DNA of 64,000 nucleotides from Lepidodermella squamata (Eukaryota > Gastrotricha), in assembly GCA_047495785.1 (NCBI GenBank), contig JBLDXI010000031.1, forward strand, positions 1-64,000, written 5' to 3'. The translations under genes were made by a program, and so were the position numbers. Positions 34,501 through 45,100 of this stretch are shown here, piece after piece. A model generated the notes under the pieces. The model was not told where the DNA came from and made no database searches. It worked only from the letters and a program-made list of their open reading frames with translations. Each line of letters opens with the position of its first letter. Positions within the stretch are counted from its first letter, which is position 1.

Positions 34501-35187
34501 ATTGCGATAACCTGGCTATTAGGCAGTTTTATTAGTCTTTCGCCCCTATACGCAACTGCGATGGTCCCTGAGATTGATTTGAGAGAGGAAGAAACCAAAT
34601 TGAGAAAATGAGAAAAAATTTAACCAGAACTATACAGAAGCTATGTGGTAGTATCGGTGTGATCTTGGCGTGTAATAAATATCAAGTAATTAACAATTGA
34701 AAAATTAGTTAGAAATTTTTTTTTCGAAAATCTCACAATTGAATCAAATTTAGGCTCGGAACACAAGAAATGCATACATACTTAGTTAACTTTTATGAAT
34801 ATTTTTTTAGGCTTGGAAGATGAAGCCCACGTCTTCGAAGAGGACGGCTGTGTCTGGAGCGTTTTACTCCATTCAATCCCCGAGGTGAGCCTATCGAATT
34901 TCTACTACCGAATCCAACTGTTCGAATCCAACGACAACGCCGTATGGTGGGTCTACCGGTCGTGGGGCCGCGTTGCCACCGCCATTGGCTCGACCAAGCT
35001 CGACGTTTTCGACTCGAAAGACGCGGCTAAGCGCAATTTCGAGGAGGTTTTCACGGATAAAACCGGCCTCGAGTGGAATAAGGGGCAATTTTCGGCTGAA
35101 CGCATCGTTGGCCGGTACTACCCTATCGACGAGACGGACGTTGAAACGCCGCAGACGGACGAGCCGCAAAAAATGGCCGTTGACTGA
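31516..35187 (+). CDS. PARP1 paralogue without PADR1 and without catalytic domain, 683 aa
   Basis: Six exons: 31516-31798, 31886-32122, 32187-32795, 32968-33191, 33329-33650, 34811-35187; together 684 codons in frame including the stop. Zinc finger 1 (CHRCNN; YFHFSCFW) and zinc finger 2 (CRACDE; YHHIRCFV) keep all ligands. A long charged linker rich in Glu/Arg/Gln replaces the PADR1/zinc 3 module. BRCT (LRFFIAGRMQRRSLAEV ... VHVVGEDFVDDC) and WGR (WVYRSWGRVATAIGS) follow. The protein then ends about 45 residues after the WGR fold at a TGA at 35185, with AATAAA at 35333; no helical or ART domain lies downstream before the next gene. It should bind DNA ends but not use NAD+. The first donor (GTTGGC at 31799) is weak. 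The 1160-bp last intron holds nothing recognisable. Confidence 0.88.
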
Positions 35188-35881
35188 AATTAATATGGCA
35201 ACGCGCTGGGATTTTCGTAAAGCTAACATTTTTTAATCACTTAATTTCTTAGAATTTCTCACTCTTTTAATTAACCTTATTTCTCAATAAGCTTTTGTAA
35301 TATAATTGATGATAATAACGAGAGGCGGAGACAATAAAATAATTGTTTTATTATCGAAAGATCTTTTTTATTTTATTTTTAAATTAAGTTTAAAAATTTA
35401 AATTGCTGATAGCTGAAATTTAATAGATTGAAAGAAAAATTTCTGGGCAAATTGCAACAGTACTGCGAGTAGGAATCGAGCTTGAAAGAAAAAATTTCAA
35501 AAATTTGTATTATAAAATTAAGAAAATTGAATATCAAATTTTGAGAAAACGCTGTCTCTAAAGTGGCAGTTCACTTCAACGAATTATTCGCTATGAAGTT
35601 TTCAAAAAAATATAAATTCAGAAATTCTTTGAAAATTTCCAGAATTAGTTCATCAGTGGGCTAAAATTTTGAAATTCGGGAAAAGTTCATTCGCCGAAAT
35701 TATTTTGAATTTGTTGAAGCTCTATCGAGAAGTACCTTTCTTTCTATTGATCTTTTCATCATTTCCCTGCAAACAGCAGCATTTTTGGAATTTTTGGAAT
35801 TTTTGGCGGATTTTGGCAACGTTTTATTCCTCTTTTCCATTCTCGTTTTTTTCTTAGAATTTACCAAAATTGTAATTTATA
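35188..35881. other. Spacer between second and third PARP paralogues
   Basis: AT-rich; AATAAA of the upstream gene at 35333-35338. No other feature seen. A TTTTTTCTTAG acceptor-like tract lies about 22 bp before the next ATG. Confidence 0.4.
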
Positions 35882-38546
35882 ATGGAATATTGCGCTGAAT
35901 ATGCGAAAAGCGGCCGATCGCGGTGTCGAGTTTGCCGCGATTTGATCGATATCGGCGAGCTGCGGCTCGGCCGCATGGTTCAATCGATGTTTTTCGACGG
36001 CAAAATCCCTCAATGGCATCATTTCGATTGTTTCTGGAAACGCAAATCAAACTTCTCGAATCTCGAATCAACTCGCGACATTGGCGGTATCAGTGATTTA
36101 GCACCAGCCGATAGGCAAAAAATCGAGCTGCGCCTCAAAATCGAACCTCGCCACGATGATAACCTAATTTTCGACTACTCGAAAAGCAACCGGTCAAAGT
36201 GTAAAATTTGCGACTCGCCGATTCAGATGAGCGAATTTCGAGTCGGAAAAATGGAACCGACGTCGTCACGCGTCGTTTGGCACCACGCCAAGTGTTTGGA
36301 AAACGACCTACGTCACGCTTCAGATATCACCTCAATTCCTGGCTACAATCAACTGAAGCCAGAAGACCGTGAAATCGCGTTGAATTTGATCTCGCCGCAT
36401 CGAAAGCGACTGTCAAGCGATGCAAATTCAGCCATGCGTGACCAACACGATTTACTCCTCGAGATTCAAGACCAGCTTGAAGAGGCAACGCATGAAAAGT
36501 TGAGTTTACTCGATTTTACGGTGATTCTAGCTGAAAATGACCAGTTTGTTCCCGATGCGTCACGCTTGGTTGCGCATCTCGCGGATTGCCTAGCTTTTGG
36601 CGCGTTACCAAGGTGTCCGAGCTGCAAAATCGGCCGCCTGATGCTTAGTGATGATGCGAGTGGCTACCAATGCCAGGGTGATCGAAGCGGCGGCGAGCTA
36701 CGCTCATGTTCCTTCGTAACCCGAAACCCGATGCGAATTCCTATGATGATTCCGAACGATGACCGCTTCAAACAAATCGAACTTTTCTCCACCTACAAAT
36801 TTGTTGACCGAACTCGTCTTTTCGAAGATAGCCCAGCTACGCCGAAGCGAGCGAGGACAAAGTTTCAATCCTCGGATCCTGAGCTTGAAGGTAAAATCCC
36901 AAATTTCGGGTTTTTTCGGTAATTTTTCCAAACAATTTATAGGCTTAAAAAAAGAGGCTCATATCTACAAGGACGCTGATGGGACAAGTTGGCAGTGCCT
37001 TCTTCACTCAGTTTCGATTACTATGGGCCGAAATTCGTTCTACAAGATTCAGCTTTTCGAATCTAACAAAAAGTGATGCACTAAAATTTCCGTGAAACTA
37101 TTTTGAAATTCCAGCTTTTAGAGATGCGTGGTGGGTTTTGCGAAGCTGGGGCCGGATTGGAACCGATATCGGCAGCTACACTATGGATAAATTCCCGAAT
37201 GCAGCATCAGCCGAACGAAAATTCGAGCAATTTTTCTTCGAGAAAACCGGTCGTTTATGGGAAAAGGGCAAAGGCCAGTTGTCGTTAGCCGGGCAAGCAA
37301 CTGCCTTCAAATACCAGCCTATCCCGATCTCAGATAATTCGAATGAACCTATCGATATTTCGACCCTGACGCAATCGAATAAAGACGACGAAGAGCTGGG
37401 CGATAAGAAAGCTTCACCCTCAGTTCGAGACCTTGTCGCTAAAATGTTCGACCCTGAAGAGGCGAAGCGAGAACTTCGCGAGGATCTTGGCCTGGATGCC
37501 GATCAAATGTCCCAAATTTTGGCGAATCAGCGTGACGGGCAGCGGCTTCTCGAACGAGCCGATCATCTTCTCAAAGATTTGCTCAACCAAATCGGCGAAG
37601 AAAAGCAGATGCACTTCGTCGAACAAGCTTCGAGCGCGTTCTACGCTCTTATCCCGCACAATTTCGGCCTTGACCGGCCTACAGCGTTGGACAACAGGCG
37701 AATTATTCGAGATAAAATGGCTCTAATGGCTCGTCTCCATCGGCTTTACATTACTCATCAGATGGGTCGAGACGCTGGTCAGCTTTACGAAGCTTTAAAC
37801 ACGAGAATCGAAGAGCTGGAGTTCAAAATTGATGGCAATGAAATCGAGTTAATTGATGCGTATCTGCGAAATTCGACTCGAGATTTCGAAGGGTCAATCA
37901 AAATTCGATCGATTTTTCGCGTCGATCGAGAAGCTGATGCGGCGTTTGGTCATCGCTTTGTTCACGCAAGTTTTTCTAACCATAAATTGCTGTGGTTTGA
38001 GCATGCTTCGTTGGCTGATTTTCCGGCGATTTTACGTCATGGTCTGCATGATTATTCGCATGTTGATCGATTTTACGATTCGGCGATGCCGTGCGTTGAA
38101 AAGGCTCGGTCAGCCAAAGTTACCCCGAAATCTCTTCTGCTTTTGCTAGCCGATGTTGGTATGGGTAATTGCTACTTCTTCAATAAGCCTATCGACTATT
38201 ACCCGTCAAACAATCTCATTCCTCCTGACGTAAGTAGCTAAAAATACTTAATCGTTTCTGTTCCTATATAACTCTTATTTATTTATTAACATAGAATTAT
38301 CATTCTATTCGATTTGTTGGCACCGTATGTCCGAATCCTTGCGAGTCGCGTTGGATCACCATGGATAAGGATTCTAGTTGCTTGGAGTATCAATTGGAAG
38401 TCCCAGTTGGTCGGTCGATTTCAGTGGAGGAATCGTCACAACGCGGCGAGCTTCTGGATGGTGGAAATCGTAGCGACTACAGCATTTATATTGCTGGGGT
38501 CAATCAAATCAGTTTACGATATCTGGTGTCTGTAGATGTCAGCTAA
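35882..38546 (+). CDS. PARP1 paralogue without BRCT and with a dead catalytic domain, 832 aa
   Basis: Four exons: 35882-36890, 36943-37072, 37122-38229, 38295-38546 (833 codons with stop, in frame). Zinc finger 1 (CRVCRD; WHHFDCFW), zinc finger 2 (CKICDS; WHHAKCLE) and PADR1/zinc 3 (CPSCKIGR ... YQCQG) are intact. There is no BRCT: PADR1 passes through a short linker to WGR (WVLRSWGRIGTDIGS). The helical regulatory domain follows. The ART fold is recognisable (KLLWF..ASLADFPAILRHGL; LLLLADVGMGN; QISLRYLVSVDV), but the three catalytic positions are gone. LLWHGSR has become LLWFEHA, the GKGVYFADM loop is replaced by an unrelated shorter segment without the Tyr, and YNEF is replaced by a segment without Glu. 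The frame is open throughout, which argues for a retained pseudoenzyme. AATAAA at 38660. Confidence 0.9.
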
Positions 38547-38732
38547 ACTGAGTACCTGGAAACTCTGATATATTGAAACTGACAATGCTTTTTCTTATAT
38601 TATACCTTTAAATTGAATTCCTAAGCGAACTTATAAACGAAGTTCGAACTACTTCTTGAAATAAATTGCACTGAATTACTGAAACGTGGTTTTCTTTTGA
38701 ACAAAAACGTGATTTTCAAGGTGAGAGCTTTT

Positions 38733-39139
38733 TTAACCCTTAGCCGCCGGCGCAATGACGTGTTAACTCGAGCACCTTTCAGAAAATCCCAGAAAATCAA
38801 GAAGAGGCAAAAATCAAATTCTGAGTCGGCAGAAAGTCTTACATTTAGCCTTAGATTGAAAGCCGAACCTCTATTTCAGAATAAATTTACCTGGGTTGCC
38901 GTTGCTATGACGTGTTAACGCGTTTTCATGACGTGTTAACGAGTTTTGACGTTATCTCACTATTTTCGACCTGCTCAGAATGGCTTTGAAAATTTGGATT
39001 TTCAGGGAGTGCTTGTTTCTTGCTATTGATTTATCATAATTTATGACGCAACAATGGGTTCGATAGCCCAAATCCTCCGACCACGGTGAATTTTCTCCGG
39101 AATTAACGCGTGTACACGTCTTCGGCAGCTAAGGGTTAA
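38733..39139. mobile_element. piggyBac-like MITE with TTAA target duplication
   Basis: TTAA at 38733-38736 and 39136-39139 flank a 399-bp element. Its ends are inverted repeats beginning CCCTTAGCCGCCG (left) and CCCTTAGCTGCCG (right, reverse complement), followed by a subterminal ACGTGTTAAC-type motif that recurs inside. TTAA plus CCCTT-like ends is the signature of piggyBac-type elements. There is no transposase frame, so it is non-autonomous. It lies about 70 bp after the poly(A) signal of the third PARP paralogue. Confidence 0.75.
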
Positions 39140-41681
39140 CTTTCAGCACAAAATTGTGAACCTTAAAGAACTGATGATCCTAGTATCAATTATGGCAAAT
39201 TAGTACCGATATTCTGGTCTATAATCGCGAAAATAGTTCTAACAATTTTGGATAAAACAGGGGTAATTTCGGACAAAGAATTTAAATGTGCTACGATAGT
39301 TACGTCCGAAACCCGATGCCAACCCTCCTTAAAGGCAGTCGGACATGGCTCGAGCACGAGACTAGCTAACCAGAGCACAGAGGGGCAATGCGCGGGCACG
39401 TCTGTTGTTTTCGGTCTAAAACTCCTCGCTATACCAGCGTTAATACGCATGTGCCCTAGCTCCAAGGTAGCTTTTTGGTCGTAGAAAGATAGAAGGTCCG
39501 TCACATTCTGATCGACTCGAGCGCGGCGCGGAAAATAACTAGTTAAACCGCGATCTGCCCAAGCGCATGTCCAAGCGAGACTAACAGTATAGTAAGCTGC
39601 ATACCTGGGGAGCTCTGTACAGCATCAGGAACGAAAAGGACCGGTTTCACGGACAATTTCGGTGAGTGCAGCATGAACTTATTGACGAAGCTTAAGTTAA
39701 TTCTCTTTTCTCACAAGAATAAGAATTTAGCTCTTTTGACCGCATTGTTTAAAGCAGTTAATGTGCAAGCTGACGGACAGGCTATGACCTGAGCCCTAAG
39801 CACATTCCCAAAATCAAGCGTCCAGCTTCCATCAAGGCTGCCATCCTACACAGCCATCGCAATCGCCCTCGTTTCCCGTGCCGAAAAAAAGAAAAAAACT
39901 AGTCGATGAATAAAAAAAAACCTGCGATTAATTTGCAAATTATTATATTGTTTTAGTTATACTGAAATGCGTAAAAGTTTATTTTAGTATCGAATAATTT
40001 AAGTTCGCTGTTTGCTTATTTTCAAAGGTCGAATGAATGATTTTTAAAACTGCAACTCAAGCGCGCCTTTCCGCTTCACTCCGGTTGTTCCGCTGTTCTG
40101 GTTGCAAGTTGCAAGCGCATATCCCAACTACCTAATGCCTACTGCCTGCAGCCCGCCGCAACAGGGCAGGGAAGGCGGAAGAATTTAGGCGCCGGGTTTT
40201 GGTGGCTGGGGAAGTCCGAAAACCTGCAACCTTCAGAGGGCGAGTGTGCCGAAACTAAACCCTAACCCACTCATCGCTGGCGCAATTACTTCCCGATTTT
40301 TCCACTTCACGGAGGCGGCCATTCATCTTAAACCGTTAATCTGTAGATCTTTCATTCGCTACTTATATCCTCATCTGGGGTCTGGGGCTTATAGGTTTGA
40401 CATAAGACATAAGCGCATCATGGGGTTCCATATCACCAACTGGACGATTCCACTCCAATAGCAGGGAGAATCGATGATAAGTGCCCTCGCACCAAAACAT
40501 GTTCACTCAGTTCCCACATGGTGCAGGGTATGCCACAAGCAAATCAAGCGAATAACCCCTGACCCTCCTTGAGTTTGTTGAACGGTCGGAAAGCACAGAT
40601 TGGGGTGAGACGCAGGTAGAATAGCTTCAAATCGCTGGGGAGATCAGCTCTCATAAAATCACCAAAGAAGCGTCCTTGCGCTCAGAAGAGTTTATCGTCG
40701 TAAGCCTCGTGGTATAGTTTGCCTGTGTTCTAGCGGTCGACCTCTTCGAGTCTTTAAGTGACAGTGGAGCGCGTCGACTCAACGGCGAAACTTTTCAGGC
40801 TTCTCAATCCATATTTTGTTACACGAACGCCGTTCCATCGCCACCAGATCATTTTGGCGGTCGTGAGCTACAATCATCAGTTGTTGCTGAAATTGAACAA
40901 TGCTTTCCCGCTGCTTGCAGCTTTCCTCTTCTAGAGCCACCACTCTGGGGAGCATAGAGGCTGAAAACTCGATCAACACCCCTAACGTTTGAGCCATCGG
41001 GTTTGTTTGGTTGCTGGGATCTGCTTTCAAGAAATCTCCCGCAGCTTTCATTTTTTGGTTTAGCGATGCGTCGCCAGGGTCCATTGCGCCAACGTAGTCG
41101 TGGTCAATCATACTTATGGGTTTTGACTTACCCGCTATTCACAATAAACGTAGGTAATCAAAGCCGTATCAGTTTTCATCGATAACAGAAATCTGATGGT
41201 CCGGAATCGCCTCCTTCAATCGAAGTGCCCTCCAAGAGATCGCCGCTCTCAGATGTCTCCCTTTCAGACGGAGATGGTTCACTCTCAGAGGGCACCAACA
41301 TAACCCTAACCTCAGCCTGGAAGCCGCGTTTAACCTTAACCCGCTGAGAGGGCAAAACTACCAACGAAACTGGAAACGGCCGGAGTACGGAATGAAATAT
41401 AAGGAACTGCCTTGCATTACCGCAGAGAGAGCTGTTAGCTGTTGAAGACATCTACTCTCATATTGGGATTTGTTCGTGTTTAATCGCCATAACTGATTCT
41501 TGGTGTTCTTTATCTGTGCGTTTTGCATTGTTCTTTTCACTGGAAGGCCATGGGTAGTAAGTAGTAAATTAGAACATAGAGCACCGATCGTGACCTCTGT
41601 CTCGGGCTTTTTCATTTCATTTGTTTTATTACGGTTGTATCACTTCAACTAGGTTTTCATTAATTTCTTGTATTTGCGAAA
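39140..41681. other. Gene-poor interval with degraded ORFs
   Basis: No complete gene seen. Minus-strand frames at 39190-39504, 40779-41111 and 41176-41451 are open but short. The 40779 frame (ending WIEKPEKF) and the frames after it look vaguely like a decayed retroelement gag, which I cannot prove. The promoter of the THO1/SARNP-like gene lies at the right end. Confidence 0.35.
40779..41111 (-). pseudogene. Possible retroelement gag remnant
   Basis: A 110-codon minus-strand frame with a heptad-like helical middle (VALEEESCKQRESIVQFQQQL) followed by the sequence KIWIEKPEKF. A '..PEKF' step after a helical region is seen in many LTR-retrotransposon gags. Beyond it the frame breaks repeatedly, and neighbouring frames keep fragments such as AQGRFFGDFM and LRLTPICAFRPFN. 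No LTR or pol domain was found. This is a weak call; it could be chance. Confidence 0.25.
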
Positions 41682-42041
41682 ATGAGTACTGATGATAAGA
41701 AAAAGTTGAGAGCCGAAAAGTTCGGTGCGATCGAGCCTGAACCAGCTAAAGCATCCACAGAAAAGAAAGTCGAGAGGTCGCAACGTTTCGGTACGGATTT
41801 GCCTACAGATGTCAAGAAAAAGACTCGAGCTGAACGGTTTGGGTCTGCAGCGAACGGCAAAGAAGCAGCAGCACCTGAAGCTACTCCAGAGGTGAAGGAG
41901 AAGCGTGATAAGCGCAAGGAACGCTTCGGCGCCGTGGAAAACGGCAGTGATAAGCCTGCTGCAACCGCGCCTGCAGATCCTGAAGTTGAAGAGAAGCGAA
42001 AAAAGCGCTCAGAGCGCTTTGTCGAGGCTCAAAGCTCTTGA
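41682..42041 (+). CDS. THO1/SARNP tail-like protein with RAERFG repeats, 119 aa
   Basis: Single exon, 119 codons. It contains five copies of a short basic motif ending in RFG or a variant (RAEKFG, RSQRFG, RAERFG, RKERFG, RSERFV), spaced by acidic/Ala/Pro linkers. This is the pattern of the C-terminal region of SARNP/CIP29, yeast Tho1 and plant MOS11, which bind RNA and the helicase UAP56/DDX39B in mRNA export. Those relatives usually begin with a SAP DNA-binding domain; none is present here and no upstream exon for one is evident. Likely a small nuclear mRNP protein. AATAAA at 42140, only about 50 bp before the ATG of the next gene. Confidence 0.7.
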   Translation: MSTDDKKKLRAEKFGAIEPEPAKASTEKKVERSQRFGTDLPTDVKKKTRAERFGSAANGKEAAAPEATPEVKEKRDKRKERFGAVENGSDKPAATAPADPEVEEKRKKRSERFVEAQSS

Positions 42042-42190
42042 ATCATCGATTGTTTGCTCGTTTAGCATTGATGTTTTTTCGTTTCTCTATCGTTTCCGTG
42101 TGTTATGTGTAAATATCTTGTATCATTGCTACCAATCACAATAAAAAAGTCAACGTTTTATAATCAAATTTGATTTATAGGTCGCAAGGA

Positions 42191-45100
42191 ATGCATTCTA
42201 AAATGACGTCTCAAATGATGATGCAGACGAAGAAGGTTACCGCAGTTGCTGAACGTCGGCTTGACACTCAAGCGATTGTTCAAGGCAATATTGAAGAATT
42301 GAATCGTTACATCCAGCAGAACGAGTATCATTTGAAGTTGAAAGATCACGAGTTACGCCAAGCTGAGACTCATGTGAAGACGCTGAAAGATGAGTTGCAG
42401 AAGGCGCAGATTATGAACCAGCAGTTGGCGTCGAAAATGCAGGTTGAAGAGCGAGCGCGAGCTGATATTGTCGCGAGAACTCAAACTGTCCAACAAATGT
42501 ATTCGCGCTTGCTGGAAAATGCGAAAACTCTGGAGATTTCTTTCGCTAAAAGTTGATTACTCGCATTTCATCGTCGATTTTCTATGATTTTTCTTTCTGA
42601 TATTAGCTGAAGAGACTTGTAAATCAGCCTTAAAGAAAAACGATGAGCAAGAAGATCGAATTTTGAACCTCGAAAGTCGATTAGCCGAGCTTACTGAACT
42701 TGCTCTCCAGAAGGACGCTGAATACAAAAGTCGAGGTTGAAATTTTGTTAAATTTCGAGAATCGGAAATAGTTTTTCTAAAATATTTAGTCACCGATCTC
42801 AAGCGTGAGATGGAAGAGAACCAGGCGCATTTCGAATCTGTTACCAGTGATCTCAATCGATCGCTTGATTGCCGCCTAGAAGAAATCGAAGAACTGAGGC
42901 GCCAAAGGGAAAAATTGGATCTCGACCTGACAGAGAAGATCAAACAAATTGAAGCTGTATTGCTAGAAAATGGTCTAAATTTTGCAAAATTCTTCGTTAT
43001 TTGGATATCATCGCATATTTTTTACAGGTTCTCTATTGAAAAGAATCGAGGCTTTGGAAAATTTGAAGCAAGAAATCGAGTTGAAACTGAAAACTCAAAT
43101 CGAGCAATATGAAGCTTTGGACGAATCATTGAAAGCTACCAAAGCCGAGTTGGAAAAAAGCGAGGCGAATCTTTCGGCCAAAGAAGCAGAATTGGAATCC
43201 GCCAGCCGGCTGATTGCTGAACTCGAGACTCACATTGCTGATCTCAAGATAAAACTGGCTGAAAAATCGGACGAATCAGATAGCTTGAAAGCGAAGTTGT
43301 CCGACCAGATCGTTGAAACGGAGACAATTGGCGAATTAGCGTACAATTTCGCTTCGAAAATCGACTCCCTTGATCTCAATTTGACCGAAAAATCTCGCGA
43401 GAATGATTCGCTGAAAACTGATATTGCGACGCGTGAAGCCGAAGTCGAAGTTTTGAAGACAGAACTTGTTAATGAGAAATCGGCCCTGTCAGATTTGCTG
43501 GCGCGATTTGATGAAACGGATCGAAAATTGAATGGTTTAATGAGTGAGCGAGATGATTTGCTGAAAAACTTGGAAACGAAGGAAAAGAATGTCGCCGAGC
43601 TCAAGTGAGTTTTTTTGTAATAGGGCTCGAAATTCAGAAATACGTTCACAGAAATGTGAAAAATTCAGACTTTTTTTAGTGTCAGTGATAAAATAACTCT
43701 TTAGATTTTTTATGCTATTCTGATATTTCATTTTGTTTCAATTTAGATCCAGCATTGAAATTCTGCAAGTTGAAATCGAGGCTAAACAAGTGAAGATCGA
43801 TACGAGTGAAACAATGATCAAGGTAACAATTTTTGCGATTACGACCCATCTTAGTTTTTGATCTTTGAAAAATGTGATGTTGGAAGATTTTAAGTATAAA
43901 GATAGTTCAGCCACCTGAATTTAAACCGGTTTAATATTTTAAAAACCGATGAAGTTCGTAAATTGGGCGGTTCCCATTTAAGGATTAACATTTAATGTGG
44001 TTTCAAGTTTCAGTTTGCGCTTGGTGCCAATTTTCAAAATTTGGTCTAGCTAACAAATTATGTGAATATTGAAATCAGCGAAAATTGTTCGTTGAGCTTC
44101 TAATAATTTGTTCCACAAAACGCCGCCTTTCCGCATTAATTGTGTGAAGAGTGATGTAATGCGTGCGTAATGCATACGGTATACGATAGTGAATCGGTAG
44201 TATAAAGCTAGATGGGTGTATTAATCATCGGTTGTTATGCGCACTACTCCCTCGCACCGCCCTATTTACTTGTGTAGTCAGGATGGCCGAGCGGTCCAAG
44301 GCGCTGCGTTCAGGTCGCAGTCAGTTTCTACTGGCGTGGGTTCGAATCCCACTTCTGACACAATGTTTTTTCCTCTTTTTTATTTTTTATTTTTTATTTT
44401 TAGAATCTCGATGCTAAAATTGTGGAATTAACATCTGCATTGGCTTCTGCTAAAAATGAGGCGAAGTCATGCGAAGAAAAATGGCTGGGCGAAAGGGCTG
44501 ATTTTTTGGAAAAAATCCGGCTAGCTGAATTGGAAGCCACCGAAGCAAAACAGGAAATTTCAGCCCTTCAAGGCGCGAAATCGAAAATTGACCAGCAATT
44601 AACAGCTCAACGCTCTGAAACAAAAAAGGCCGAAGTCGCTCGTAAAGCTTTGCAGGAAGATCTAGAGAAGAAAAACGATGAAATCACGGCTTTGCGTCAG
44701 GAATTGGACGAAATGAAGGCGGATTCTGAGAAAACGGCTGGAAAATCGGATGAAAAACTGAAGAAAGCCCTGGAGAAACTGCATCAAGTCGAGGCTAATT
44801 ACTCGAAAAAATCGAAAGAAAACGACGAAATTTCGTCCGAATTATCAAAAATTCGAGACGATCTGAGTGAGAAATCTGATGAAATCGATAATTTAAAATC
44901 GAAAATCACCGATCTGGAGGAAAAATTGACGAAAGAGCGAAAAGCGGCGAAGGCTGCTGAGAAAAAATTGGAGGAGAAAGAGCGTGAATTTGCGGCGACG
45001 TTGGAGGCGGAGAAGGAGCAGCTGCGATCGCGATCTTACGTCAAATCAACGGAATCTGTGTTGCAGGAGGGTCCGCAGCAAGAAACCGAGCGAACGCCGG

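Noticed and set aside
39190-39504. Minus-strand 104-codon frame
   Set aside because: No motif I can defend; left unannotated within the gene-poor interval.
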